Below are positions 13,336 to 21,417 of a stretch of 23,300 bases of DNA, piece by piece (the first letter of the stretch is position 1; each line of letters opens with the position of its first letter). This DNA comes from CAYVMN01 sp964452575 (lineage in GTDB: Bacteria; Desulfobacterota; DSM-4660; Desulfatiglandales; Desulfatiglandaceae). The position numbers were made by a program, and so were the translations under genes. The DNA lies in contig CAYVMN010000048.1 in the NCBI GenBank assembly GCA_964452575.1, positions 1 through 23,300 on the forward strand, read 5' to 3'. Under the pieces are notes generated by a model. That model did no database searches, was not told the origin of the DNA, and saw only the letters and a program-made list of their open reading frames with translations.

Positions 13336-14403
13336 CACTGTCCGGTCTTCCAGATCTCCGTTTTCATAGAAAATGATCTTATGGTTATCGCCCAGCAGCT
13401 CTCCCAGATCTCCCCTTGCCTCCCTGGCCCCAAGGCGGCCCAGGAGCCACGCCGTATAGCCCCGTACCTCTGGATCCGGGTCTTTTAGAAAAGAAAAGAA
13501 GTGAAAGGTATGTCTGCGCAGGAGGTCGGGGCTTGACTCTGCTATCCTACCCATGGCGCGAAGGACCTTCGCTCTGAGTGACTTATCCGGTAGGAACTGA
13601 TAGAGTTGTGGTACGTATCCCCCGAGCAGGTCTTTATTTCGGCCAATAATCTCACCGATGGCCTCGAATGCCCCCCAGGTGAACGCGGCCGTATCGACAA
13701 TCGAATAGAATAACCTCTGGAGGAGGCGGGATACATTTCCGGGGTCTTGCTCGGCAACCACAGCGCATACCCGGCCCAGGATTTCCGCTGCCCTGTTGCG
13801 GAAAAGTTCATCTCCGGAGTAGAGGAGGCGTTGGAGGTTTCTTATGAGCTTTTTATCCATTTGGGCAGCACCCAGTATAGGATCAATACGGTACTCCCTG
13901 ACAAACCTCTCTACATCTCCTCTTGTTAAGGGCCCCTCTTGGACATTATCGGTGGCCTTCGGTCCAAGATCAGGCTCCGGTGCTGGCCTTTCTATCGTCT
14001 TGCGCGTGCCTTCGGCCTTAGCCTCAAATACATCTTCATGCAACTTGATGAAATAGAGTGCCCCGGATATCCTTCTTCTTTCAAGAACTCCCCCTGAAAC
14101 AATAAGGTGATTGACATAATCGTAGTCTTGGACGACCTCTTCCCGATAGTCTTCTTCGGGTAACAGCCCCCAGGCCAGATCCCAATCCATGTGGCATCCA
14201 AATACCAGGGCCTCGATCATGGCCTCTCCCAAATTGTGACCTGTCTCGTCGCAGGCATAGACAGCGCCGCATGAACACGACCCCACTGGCATTTCCCCTG
14301 GGCCTTGGTTAATGATCTCCTTGGGCCTTTCGATGGGGAGTTCACAGAATGGGCAGGTAGGCCTCTTTATAAAGCCCCTTCCCAGAAGTTTATTGCTCAT
14401 CAT
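13300..14403 (-). CDS. zinc-motif plus HEAT-repeat protein (DVU0298-like)
   Basis: 367 residues. The N-terminal part has CPFC (residues 17-20) and CSCG (43-46) in a ribbon-like spacing, then an acidic region (PEEDYREEVVQDYDYVNHLI) and a Pro/Glu linker near 140-155. Residues about 180-365 are helical repeats of HEAT type: LFRNRAAEILGRVCAVVAEQ, WGAFEAIGEIIGRNKDLLGG, LRAKVLRAMGRIAESSPDLL and DPDPEVRGYTAWLLGRLGA. The repeat part resembles a conserved sulfate-reducer family that I remember as DVU0298; this should be verified. A scaffold or protein-binding role is inferred. It starts 25 bases after the 85-residue gene and its stop overlaps the next gene's ATG once the gap is closed. Confidence 0.8.
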   Translation of the reverse strand: MMSNKLLGRGFIKRPTCPFCELPIERPKEIINQGPGEMPVGSCSCGAVYACDETGHNLGEAMIEALVFGCHMDWDLAWGLLPEEDYREEVVQDYDYVNHLIVSGGVLERRRISGALYFIKLHEDVFEAKAEGTRKTIERPAPEPDLGPKATDNVQEGPLTRGDVERFVREYRIDPILGAAQMDKKLIRNLQRLLYSGDELFRNRAAEILGRVCAVVAEQDPGNVSRLLQRLFYSIVDTAAFTWGAFEAIGEIIGRNKDLLGGYVPQLYQFLPDKSLRAKVLRAMGRIAESSPDLLRRHTFHFFSFLKDPDPEVRGYTAWLLGRLGAREARGDLGELLGDNHKIIFYENGDLEDRTVGQAASEALSRL

Positions 14404-14428
14404 ATGGATAAAGCCTTCTCACCAATTG

Positions 14429-14686
14429 TTAGAGACCGAGGCTAAAACTCCTCGAATTCTCGTCATATTCAAAATCAACAATTTCAAAACCAGATCCTGC
14501 CTCCCTGAAACGGAGGGTCCAGTTACGATATTCCTCCCCCGCGAATTCACAGTCGAGAATTCCGATTCGGGCGTCCAGCCTGATCAGCTTTTCCACCATC
14601 TCCTCAAAGAAGACCTCTCTGATTCGTGCCCTATCATAATCGTCCAGATCGTACTTGATGGTTATCTCTTGCCCCTCCCCCTTCAT
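14429..14686 (-). CDS. conserved hypothetical protein, 85 residues
   Basis: A small acidic soluble protein (MKGEGQEITIKYDLDDYDRA ... FFEEMVEKLIRLDARIGILD, CEFAGEEYRNWTLRFREAG, ending FEYDENSRSFSLGL). An alternating strand-helix-strand pattern is visible; there are no metal or catalytic motifs and only one Cys. The only in-frame ATG is at 14686, with GGGAG touching it, so the start is slightly unsure. It lies 30 bases after the FmdB-like gene and 25 before the HEAT-repeat gene, clearly in one operon. I do not recognise the family. Confidence 0.7.
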   Translation of the reverse strand: MKGEGQEITIKYDLDDYDRARIREVFFEEMVEKLIRLDARIGILDCEFAGEEYRNWTLRFREAGSGFEIVDFEYDENSRSFSLGL

Positions 14687-14716
14687 CTCCCGCCGTCCCT
14701 TCTTAGATCTTAACGC

Positions 14717-14965
14717 TCATTTTGCCGGCCCTGGCAAATCCAGGCTCATGCACTGGTTTGATCCACCGCCACACGATTTAGTGGTGATCCTTGGTTGTTT
14801 CCCCACAGGTCCCACGCCTATGGCATAATTGGTCCTGCTCACCACTCGATCTAGAGAGGCCGAATTACAGTGGGGACAGGCCATTTCCATCTTCTCATCT
14901 GAACTCATAAACAGCTTCTCGAATATCTCTCCGCACTCCACGCATCGAAATTCAAAGATTGGCAT
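14717..14965 (-). CDS. FmdB-family zinc-ribbon protein
   Basis: 82 residues: MPIFEFRCVECGEIFEKLFM and CPHC give a zinc ribbon with C8, C11, C30 and C33, the standard FmdB/CxxC_CxxC_SSSS pattern (PF09723). After it come SLDRVVSRTNYAIGVG and a Gly/Ser tail with C69 (SCGGG) and C76. GGGAG lies seven bases upstream of the ATG. FmdB-like proteins are named from a putative regulator of formamidase genes, but most have no proven function. It is the first gene of the minus-strand operon 14965-11997. Confidence 0.9.
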   Translation of the reverse strand: MPIFEFRCVECGEIFEKLFMSSDEKMEMACPHCNSASLDRVVSRTNYAIGVGPVGKQPRITTKSCGGGSNQCMSLDLPGPAK

Positions 14966-15117
14966 TGTTATGCTCCCGAAATATAAGATAAAATGTTATT
15001 TTGAAAATATACTTCCTACGGGGGCCAAAGTCAAACCGACTGACTTCTTTCATCAACATATATTCTAGCTCGGTCTTACACTTAAGACTATGGTAACATT
15101 TTAGTTTAACCAAAAGA

Positions 15118-15274
15118 TGCAATTAGCGGTTAGCCGTTAGCTATTAGCAATATTTTTTCAAGTACTTAAGGCGAAATAAGTTGGCATCAAAGAATGAGAG
15201 TTCCAATATACGGAGAAGTCATACAAATGCTTGAGACCTTTAAGCTAACGGCTAATTGCTAAAAGCTAATTGCA
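15118..15274. repeat. 157-base inverted-repeat element with TTAGC units (MITE-like)
   Basis: The left arm begins TGCAATTAGCGGTTAGCCGT (15118 on); the right arm, read on the other strand, begins TGCAATTAGCTTTTAGCAAT and continues TAGCCGTTAGCT. Shared blocks are TGCAATTAGC and TTAGCCGTTAGCT, offset by an extra TTAGC-type unit. The centre (about 85 bases) has no frame of note. The surrounding 14966-15324 intergenic region holds nothing else that I can see except the ribosome site for the next gene. Confidence 0.65.
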
Positions 15275-15324
15275 GTTTTTAGGTTTTAAAACAAAGGCAT
15301 AGGACCGGAGGTCAAAATCCAAAA

Positions 15325-16188
15325 TTGGGTATGATCCTCTCCTTTCATCCATGTCTGGATGCAGATGCTCAGATAATCCTCGGAGATCAGCCCCTTAACA
15401 GGGCCCATCTTGATCTGATCTCCGGGGCACAGGCCATCATTCTGCCTCAGAGTAGGGCGATCGATCTCTATCTAGCCTGTTCCAGATCCTGTGCGCTTGT
15501 ATTCCCAAGCTACGAAATGCGCCTCACCTACCCGGGAAAGACGGGGCAGAGCCTCCTATTCAAGAAATACGGGATTCCCCACCCGGAAACCCTAAGGTGG
15601 AAAACGGTCCAAGAACTCCGCGACACCTATCATGATGCCCAGGCCTTCCCTCACGGCCTACCCTTCCTGATCAAACACGATACCAGCCACGAGGGAGAGG
15701 GCGTTTTTCTTGTGGAAGACAAGGCCGGCCTTGAAACAGCCATAGACCGTCTTGTCGCCCTCGAGATGTCTGGCCAAAGGGGATTTGTTACCCAGGAATA
15801 TGTGCCCTGCGGAGGTAATGTTCTGAGGGCCGTGATTATAGGAAAGAGAATCATTACCTACTGGAAGCGGCCCCAAAGGCCATGGAGTGTCGTCACCACC
15901 ATCGGCCGAGGCGCCTTAATCGATCACCAATGGCTACCAGAACTCCAGGAAAAGGGTCGGGCTCGGGCACAAGATCTGTCCATAGCAACCGGGATTAATC
16001 TGGCTGCAATCGATTTTGTCTTCTCCTTCTCAAAGGAAGCCGCCGATCCCCTTGCCCTGGAGATCAACTACTATTTCGCCAGACGGGGCCTTGGAGGGAC
16101 AGAGAAATACTATTCCCTTCTTTTTGAGGCAGTCGTTGAATGGCTTGACGCTGCAGGAATCGATCCAGGATCGATAAGACTGGTGTAA
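15325..16188 (+). CDS. ATP-grasp (RimK-like) ligase-type protein
   Basis: 287 residues. The order fits an ATP-grasp enzyme: an N-terminal Rossmann-like part (MILSFHPCLDADAQ ... GAQAIILPQ), a pre-ATP-grasp segment ending KTGQSLLFKKYGIPHPET, the first ATP-binding lysine in LPFLIKHDTSHEGEGVFLVE (K plus the small glycine-rich loop), FVTQEYVPCGGNVLRAVIIG (purine/metal region), and AIDFVF ... ALEINYYFARRGLGG (metal-binding E-I-N). The substrate is unknown; peptide-bond formation or amino-acid addition is the family norm. GGAGG at 15307-15311 is 13 bases from a TTG (15325) and 19 from an ATG (15331), so the exact start is unclear. It stands alone, convergent with yjbQ. Confidence 0.85.
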   Translation: MGMILSFHPCLDADAQIILGDQPLNRAHLDLISGAQAIILPQSRAIDLYLACSRSCALVFPSYEMRLTYPGKTGQSLLFKKYGIPHPETLRWKTVQELRDTYHDAQAFPHGLPFLIKHDTSHEGEGVFLVEDKAGLETAIDRLVALEMSGQRGFVTQEYVPCGGNVLRAVIIGKRIITYWKRPQRPWSVVTTIGRGALIDHQWLPELQEKGRARAQDLSIATGINLAAIDFVFSFSKEAADPLALEINYYFARRGLGGTEKYYSLLFEAVVEWLDAAGIDPGSIRLV

Positions 16189-16205
16189 AGGGCGTGTGAT
16201 TCAGG

Positions 16206-16264
16206 GCGTAAGGCTAAAGGCGCAAGACCTGGTGCCGTTCGCCTTGGGCCTTTAGCTTACACGC
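16206..16264. terminator. inverted repeat between convergent genes, possible terminator
   Basis: GTAAGGCTAAAGGC on the left pairs with GCCTTTAGCTTAC on the right (one bulged base), around a loop of about 26 bases. The right arm overlaps the last codons of the YjbQ gene. There is no T-tract, so this may instead be an intergenic repeat. Confidence 0.35.
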
Positions 16265-16644
16265 ACATAGACCTTTCGGGAGCGGGGACCGTCGAATTCG
16301 CAGAAAAAGATCTTCTGCCAGGTGCCAAGGAAGAGTCGGCCATTTTCGACCAACACGGTTACTGAGCTGCCGATAATTGACGCCTTGATATGGCTGTCTG
16401 CATTTCCTTCCATATGACGGTAACCGGCATTGGGGGGTACCAGTTCGTTGAGTTTCTTTAGGATATCCTGGCAAACCGCGGGGTCCGCCCCTTCGTTTAT
16501 CGTCACCCCTGCAGTAGTATGGGGCACATAGACGACACAGGCCCCATCGCTCACTCCTGCCTTTGAGACCTCCTTTTGCACCGAGGTAGTGATATCTACC
16601 ATATCGATCCTAGAATCGGTCCTTACGGAAATGGCAACGGGCAT
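16252..16644 (-). CDS. yjbQ: YjbQ-family (UPF0047) protein
   Basis: 130 residues from MPVAISVRTDSRIDMVDITT. The family motif order is present: VYVPHTTAGVTINEGADPAV, then YRHMEGNADSHIKASIIGSS (His/Asp/Asn cluster), then WQKIFFCEFDGPRSRKVYV. The family (PF01894) forms small trimers; members have been described with secondary thiamine-phosphate synthase activity, but the physiological role is unclear. A TTG at 16662 would add 6 residues, but AGAGG with seven-base spacing supports the ATG at 16644. It follows the 399-residue unknown gene by about 15 bases, probably in the pyrR operon. Confidence 0.92.
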   Translation of the reverse strand: MPVAISVRTDSRIDMVDITTSVQKEVSKAGVSDGACVVYVPHTTAGVTINEGADPAVCQDILKKLNELVPPNAGYRHMEGNADSHIKASIIGSSVTVLVENGRLFLGTWQKIFFCEFDGPRSRKVYVRVS

Positions 16645-16658
16645 TGCTACTACCTCTT

Positions 16659-17858
16659 TCAAGGGGTTATGATACCGGTGGAATGAATATCCAGTCTTGC
16701 CTTGCTGGCCTCTTCTGAGGCCTTCATTTCCATTATTTCGTTATAAAAGTCAAGGCTGCGCCTGACAAGGTGCCCAATTACAGGGTTCTTCCTCAGGATA
16801 GAGTCTTCCTCCCCCATAGTTAGTCCGGCAGCTAGGGAGAGTCTCGAGAGGTCCTCCTGTCCCAGCTTGAAAAATATATAGGCCATTTCTTCTAGCCTGC
16901 GCCTCAGTATGGCCCTTTTGGAGGCAGGGAAAAGCTGCTCCATGCATTTTTCCTCTATCTGTCTTTCCCGGTCTGCCTTCTGACCCTGTGTAAGTATGAT
17001 TGGGCTGTCATCCATTTTGGAGATATCTTCCATGAACGGCCTGAGATCTTCAAAGTCCACAACCCATGGCTCCATCAATTCATTCTGGAATAATCTCTCT
17101 ATCTGTGAATCTGTCAAAGGCCTTTGAGAGATCGATTCCTCGGTCATAAACCCGTAGATCGCGGGGGTTTCAAGGGGGGGACCTACATTCAATAACCTGG
17201 GCCTGAGTTCAAGGTATCTTTCAGGTGCTTCAGAATGAAGCTCCAGGTGTCGGCGGTAGGCCTCTTCAAGAATGGAGGTGGCGTGGGCCAGGGTGGTCTC
17301 TATAAGGGGGCCTGCCTCTTGAGACAATTGCTCCTTGATACCTTTCAGCACTTTCTTACTGAAGGCCCCACAAGCAAACTGCTTAATACCCTCCCCGTCA
17401 GAGACAATTCCCATGCCTCCATCAATTCCTCTCATAGTCCGACCCAGGGTTACCAGGACGGCCCTAGATCCCTTCATATCCAAAGGTCCCACAAGGGCAA
17501 CCGGCTCCTCCTCCTGGGGAGGCTTTAAGATGGGAGCGGAGACGCCCCCCCTGCTCTGGAGATCATCGACAGGGAGCCCTTTATTCTTCAGTTTGAACAA
17601 AACCCGCTTTACCGCCTTACGCACCCCCTTGTCCTGAAACTTCTCATCAACGGCCGTTAGGAAAGGAACAGAGGATTCATCCAGCGGGAGACTCTCAACC
17701 AGTACCTGGGCAATGAATGCGTTGGGGACTCTGGCCACTATCTGACCGGGTTCGGTATTTCCAAGGTCTTGCATAAATGATGCAATGAGATCTTCATCCG
17801 AGGATTGCAGGCTGGAAAAAGGAGATTTCTTCTTTGATTTCTTCTTACGTATCACCAT
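16659..17858 (-). CDS. conserved hypothetical protein in the pyrR operon
   Basis: 399 residues from MVIRKKKSKKKSPFSSLQSS. A very basic N-terminus is followed by a helical region with VRKAVKRVLFKLKNKGLPVD, a Pro-rich linker (PILKPPQEEEP), a beta-rich domain (AVLVTLGRTMRGIDGGMGIV) and a mostly helical C-terminal half rich in Glu/Leu (RRHLELHSEAPERYLEL, AILRRRLEEMAYIFFKLG). There are no catalytic motifs and no membrane segment. The KAVKRVLFKLKxxG pattern is also seen in HEAT-like proteins, but no repeat is clear here. The ATG at 17858 shares one base with the pyrR stop (TGATG); a TTG one codon earlier is less likely. Function unknown; coupling to pyrR suggests a link to nucleotide metabolism or simply a conserved neighbourhood. 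Confidence 0.8.
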   Translation of the reverse strand: MVIRKKKSKKKSPFSSLQSSDEDLIASFMQDLGNTEPGQIVARVPNAFIAQVLVESLPLDESSVPFLTAVDEKFQDKGVRKAVKRVLFKLKNKGLPVDDLQSRGGVSAPILKPPQEEEPVALVGPLDMKGSRAVLVTLGRTMRGIDGGMGIVSDGEGIKQFACGAFSKKVLKGIKEQLSQEAGPLIETTLAHATSILEEAYRRHLELHSEAPERYLELRPRLLNVGPPLETPAIYGFMTEESISQRPLTDSQIERLFQNELMEPWVVDFEDLRPFMEDISKMDDSPIILTQGQKADRERQIEEKCMEQLFPASKRAILRRRLEEMAYIFFKLGQEDLSRLSLAAGLTMGEEDSILRKNPVIGHLVRRSLDFYNEIMEMKASEEASKARLDIHSTGIITP

Positions 17859-18406
17859 CAAGCCGCCTTTTTTTCCTCAATGGCCACGTGATCATAATAC
17901 CCGGCCTCTTTGAGGTATACATTTATGGTCTCCTCTGGTGCGGTCCCCCAGACCCAACCTACATAGTTGGGTGAGATAGGAAGCTCTCTGAAGGCGGCTC
18001 CCCGGTCTACCAGTACGGCAAGTTCAATTCTCTTGGGCCGGCCATAATCGATTAGGGCGTCCATGGCTGCACGAACGGTCCTTCCCGTGTAAAGCACATC
18101 ATCCACCAAAATAACCGCCTTATCAAAAATGGGAAATGGGAGTTCAGTCTTTCCAACTATGGGCGCAGGTCCGATCCTTGTCCAGTCATCACGATATAGG
18201 GTGATATCCAGAATCCCTAAAGGGGGCATTGGCGCCCCGAGGGCTGAAATGGCCCCCTGAAGCCGCGCGGCAATGAATGCGCCACCCGTTCGGATGCCCA
18301 CCAGGACGATTTCACCCGCTGTACTATTCTTCTTTAAGATGTCCCCTGCCATCTTTTGAATCTTGGCGGATATATCTTTCTCTTTCAAGATCACCGTCTT
18401 TTTCAT
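17858..18406 (-). CDS. pyrR: PyrR, pyrimidine operon regulator / uracil phosphoribosyltransferase
   Basis: 182 residues with a type I phosphoribosyltransferase fold: VLVGIRTGGAFIAARL (phosphate-binding N-terminal loop), DITLYRDDWTRIG (flexible hood), the PRPP-binding motif VILVDDVLYTGRT (98-110) and VLVDRGAAFRELPI ... NYVGWVWGT. It makes UMP from uracil and PRPP. In Firmicutes it also binds pyr mRNA to attenuate transcription; RNA binding is not established for this lineage. The upstream 18407-18614 stretch shows no clear attenuator hairpin or strong promoter. First gene of the minus-strand operon ending with yjbQ. Confidence 0.94.
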   Translation of the reverse strand: MKKTVILKEKDISAKIQKMAGDILKKNSTAGEIVLVGIRTGGAFIAARLQGAISALGAPMPPLGILDITLYRDDWTRIGPAPIVGKTELPFPIFDKAVILVDDVLYTGRTVRAAMDALIDYGRPKRIELAVLVDRGAAFRELPISPNYVGWVWGTAPEETINVYLKEAGYYDHVAIEEKKAA

Positions 18407-18614
18407 GATCCGTCTTCCATATATATTATTAACAAAATGTTAAATCTTAGTTAATCACTTCAAGTAAGTCAAATAAAATCCTTAGCCCATCTTTTACCCA
18501 CTTTCCAGACTTGAAAATAAATAGGTCCTCTTATAGAATTAGACATCAAGATTGACTAGATCTCTTGCCCTTGTCAGATATGGGCCCTGATCACCAAGCT
18601 TAGGCAGTGAGGGA

Positions 18615-19322
18615 GTGGATTTTTCACCGAAATCGGAAGTTGAAAGACTAAGCGAGGCACTGGGTTACAGCTTTAAGCAACCCGAACTGCTCATTCAGGC
18701 ATTTCGCCACTCCTCCTTTGTGAATGAGCAGGGAGACCCCAGTCTTGAAGATAACGAACGACTGGAATTCCTGGGGGATGCGGTACTGGAGCTGGCGATC
18801 AGTCATATACTTATGGATTCCTTTCAGGACGCCAAAGAGGGAGAGCTGTCGAAGTTCAGGGCCATTCTGGTAGGTGAAGCCGGTCTCTGCCTGGTAGCCC
18901 AAAGGTTAGGATTGGGTAGCTGCCTGCTCCTTGGCAAGGGAGAGGAACAAAGTCGCGGGAGAGAGAAATCCTCAATACTCGCAGACACCACTGAAGCCCT
19001 GATGGGTGCCGTGTATCTGGATGCAGGGTTCGATACGACGATGGAGATTGTTCGAAGGCTCTTTTCGCCCATGTTGAAAAGGGTAGGGACCAACGAAATG
19101 GTACATGACTTCAAGAGCTTGCTCCAGGAATATACTCAGCAGACCAGGAAGACCTTGCCCAAATATCACCTGGTGGAGGAGAGCGGCCCTGACCACGACA
19201 AGACCTTTAGGGTTGCCCTGACCCTGAACGGAGAGGTCTTGGCCCAAGGGGAAGGAAAAAGCAAAAAGGAGGCCGAACAAATGGCCGCCAGGGAGGCCCT
19301 TTCTTGCGTGAAGGAGGCCTGA
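18615..19322 (+). CDS. rnc: ribonuclease III
   Basis: 235 residues. The catalytic domain has the signature ERLEFLGDAVL (48-58; acidic residues E51, D55) and ADTTEALMGAVYLD (D124, E127), followed by a double-stranded-RNA-binding domain (about 165-233: DFKSLLQEYTQ ... GEGKSKKEAEQMAAREAL). It processes rRNA and other structured RNAs as a homodimer. The start is a GTG at 18615 with GAGGGA immediately before it; spacing is short, so the start is a little unsure, but no better in-frame start exists. The last 19 bases overlap the next gene. Confidence 0.95.
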   Translation: MDFSPKSEVERLSEALGYSFKQPELLIQAFRHSSFVNEQGDPSLEDNERLEFLGDAVLELAISHILMDSFQDAKEGELSKFRAILVGEAGLCLVAQRLGLGSCLLLGKGEEQSRGREKSSILADTTEALMGAVYLDAGFDTTMEIVRRLFSPMLKRVGTNEMVHDFKSLLQEYTQQTRKTLPKYHLVEESGPDHDKTFRVALTLNGEVLAQGEGKSKKEAEQMAAREALSCVKEA

Positions 19323-20338
19323 GACCTTTTATTGTCCCAATATTTATCCCAAACATGGGATGCCCTCACCGGTGTATCTTCTGCGAACAGCAGAGGATAA
19401 CGTCACAAGCCAGTCAAGACCTAAAAGGGAAAGACATAGAAGATATCCTCGATAGGGTCATTCGCTCAAGGAATTTCAATCAACTAATGGTCCCGGAAAT
19501 CGCCTTCTACGGAGGTACCTTTACAGGGCTTCCCGTTGACCGAATGGAGGAATTCCTGGAGGTAGCGGCCCGCTATACCAAAGGTGGACCTTTTCTGTCC
19601 ATCAGGGTCTCCACACGGCCAGATGCCCTGGATCCGGAGAGGCTGAAGATCATGAAAAGCAACGGGGTCCGGACAGTAGAGGTGGGGGCCCAGTCCATGG
19701 ATGACCAGGTCCTTCGCCTTTCCAGGCGGGGACATAGTGCACAGGACACTGTCAAGGCGGTTGAGGTCCTGAAGAGATACGGCTTCAGGGTGGGAATTCA
19801 ACTCATGCCGGGTCTACCCGGGGACTCTAAGGAGAAATTTCATGAGACGATCACAAGGGTGATCGACCTGGGGCCACACTCGGTCAGACTGTACCCGGCC
19901 CTGATTATCCGAGGCACAGGACTTGCCCGTCTTTACAGGGAGGGGAGATACAGACCCCTTGACCTCACTGAGGCTGTAGATATTTGCCTAGAGGGGTGTA
20001 TGCGATTGGAAAATGAAGGGATTCCCGTAATCCGTATCGGGCTCATGGCCTCTCCCTCGCTATTGGAGGAGGGTCAAATCGTTGCTGGTCCCTGGCACCC
20101 TGCCTTTGGGTTCCTGGTCCGTTCAGCTATACATCAAAAAATGATAGGGCCGGATCTGCCAGGTCCCGGCACCGCATCACATATAAGAATATTGGCCCCC
20201 CAGAGGGATATCCCCCTGGTGAGGGGGCATAGGAATCAAGGTCTCCGGTTGATTGAAAAAAAGACAGGGGCAAGCGTATTGGGAGTGCAGGCCGACAATA
20301 CTATTCCAAGGGGCAGAGTTAGGGTCGAGGTGATATGA
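19304..20338 (+). CDS. radical SAM protein, Elp3-like
   Basis: 344 residues. FIPNMGCPHRCIFCEQQ holds the CxxxCxxC cluster (C20, C24, C27); AFYGGTFTG, ISTRPD-like RVSTRPDALD, VEVGAQSMDDQVL and QLMPGLPGD follow in the order seen in Elp3-type and HemN-like radical SAM enzymes. It lacks the acetyltransferase domain of full Elp3. A TTG at 19304 is preceded by GGGAGG seven bases upstream, inside the rnc coding sequence, and I take it as the start; no ATG lies before the Cys motif except at residue 18. It overlaps rnc by 19 bases and era by 4 (ATGA). A tRNA- or RNA-modifying role would suit the rnc/era context but is inference. Confidence 0.88.
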   Translation: MREGGLRPFIVPIFIPNMGCPHRCIFCEQQRITSQASQDLKGKDIEDILDRVIRSRNFNQLMVPEIAFYGGTFTGLPVDRMEEFLEVAARYTKGGPFLSIRVSTRPDALDPERLKIMKSNGVRTVEVGAQSMDDQVLRLSRRGHSAQDTVKAVEVLKRYGFRVGIQLMPGLPGDSKEKFHETITRVIDLGPHSVRLYPALIIRGTGLARLYREGRYRPLDLTEAVDICLEGCMRLENEGIPVIRIGLMASPSLLEEGQIVAGPWHPAFGFLVRSAIHQKMIGPDLPGPGTASHIRILAPQRDIPLVRGHRNQGLRLIEKKTGASVLGVQADNTIPRGRVRVEVI

Positions 20339-21219
20339 GTTTCCTGTCTGGTTTTATAGCTATCATAGGGCCCCCCAATGTTGGAAAATCTACCCTTTTG
20401 AATCGAATTCTGGGGACTAAATTGACTATCGTATCCCCCAAGCCGCAAACCACAAGGAATCGCATTCTAGGGATTTACCACGGCGACGGGTTCCAAATGG
20501 TCTTCATGGACACACCCGGGATCCACAAGACCAAGACAAACCTCCACAAGAGCATGGTCCAGTCCGCGCTGTCGGCCTTTCATGAAGTGGATATCTTGCT
20601 GTTATTGATCGAAATGGGCCACTTCGATGAACATGAAATCACATCCATTACAAGTAACCTAAAAAGGGTAAAAAGGCCATGCTTTCTTGCCATCAACAAG
20701 ATCGATAAAGGCCCAAATGGCTTGCTCTTGCCAATAATTGAGACCTGTAGCCATATTTACCCCTTCGATGAGATCATTCCCCTCTCCGCCCTTAGAGGCT
20801 ACGGTGTTGACACCCTCTTGCAGCGACTGAAATCGAGATTGGGACCAGGGCCCCAGCTCTTCCGCGAAGATATGACCACCGACGTCTCAGGGAGTTTCCT
20901 GGCATCTGAGATCATAAGGGAAAAAATCTATTTTCACACCCAAAAGGAGTTGCCTTACTCCTCGGCGGTCACAATAGATAGCATGAATGAGCATTCAAAG
21001 AATAACCTCCTCTCTGTTTCTGCCATGGTTCATGTGGAGACAGATTCCCAGAAAAGGATTCTAATAGGGCGAGGGGGCAGAATGATCAGGGCCATTGGGC
21101 GGTCAGCCAGACTTGAACTGGAGAAGATCTTTGGACTGCGGGTCTATCTGGATCTTATGGTCAGGGTGGACAAGAATTGGAGCAGAGACACCAGGGCACT
21201 CAGACGTCTGGGTTATTAG
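20335..21219 (+). CDS. era: GTPase Era
   Basis: 294 residues. GTPase motifs: G1 GPPNVGKS (12-19), G3 DTPG (59-62), G4 NKID (121-124) and G5-like SALRG. The C-terminal KH domain has the GxxG loop in RILIGRGGRMIRAIG. Era binds the 3' end of 16S rRNA and helps 30S ribosome assembly. The ATG overlaps the radical SAM stop by 4 bases. The order rnc / era is conserved widely; here the radical SAM gene is inserted between them. Confidence 0.97.
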   Translation: MSFLSGFIAIIGPPNVGKSTLLNRILGTKLTIVSPKPQTTRNRILGIYHGDGFQMVFMDTPGIHKTKTNLHKSMVQSALSAFHEVDILLLLIEMGHFDEHEITSITSNLKRVKRPCFLAINKIDKGPNGLLLPIIETCSHIYPFDEIIPLSALRGYGVDTLLQRLKSRLGPGPQLFREDMTTDVSGSFLASEIIREKIYFHTQKELPYSSAVTIDSMNEHSKNNLLSVSAMVHVETDSQKRILIGRGGRMIRAIGRSARLELEKIFGLRVYLDLMVRVDKNWSRDTRALRRLGY

Positions 21220-21224
21220 GGCAT

Positions 21225-21258
21225 AAAAAAAACCAACCGCCCGATTGTGGACGGTTGG
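21225..21258 (-). terminator. intrinsic terminator for the minus-strand two-component operon
   Basis: On the minus strand CCAACCG-12-base loop-CGGTTGG (21258-21233) runs into eight Ts (21232-21225). It lies about 255 bases beyond the response regulator's stop and just past the era stop on the other strand. Confidence 0.8.
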
Positions 21259-21417
21259 CCGTTAGGAGGAAAGAGTATTTGAATAACCGTTTGTTTTTAT
21301 GACATGCAAAATGCCTGCCAAATTGAACATTTCTTGCAATTTACACACTAAGCCCCTGTTAAAAGGTCTTTTTCCCAAATCCCAACAATTTCACCCCCCG
21401 CAGTCTTTTCCTCAAAA

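Noticed and set aside
11997..13433. A 478-residue protein reading through the Ns
   Set aside because: It includes the gap and a duplicate of the HEAT gene's end read in the wrong frame; the real start is the ATG at 13148.
16203..16264. A tRNA-like fold or CRISPR repeat unit
   Set aside because: Only one inverted repeat with no T-loop or anticodon features and no regular spaced repetition; no CRISPR array or tRNA was found anywhere in the window.
18407..18614. PyrR-type attenuator between pyrR and rnc
   Set aside because: No anti-terminator/terminator pair or T-tract could be drawn on the minus strand in this stretch.
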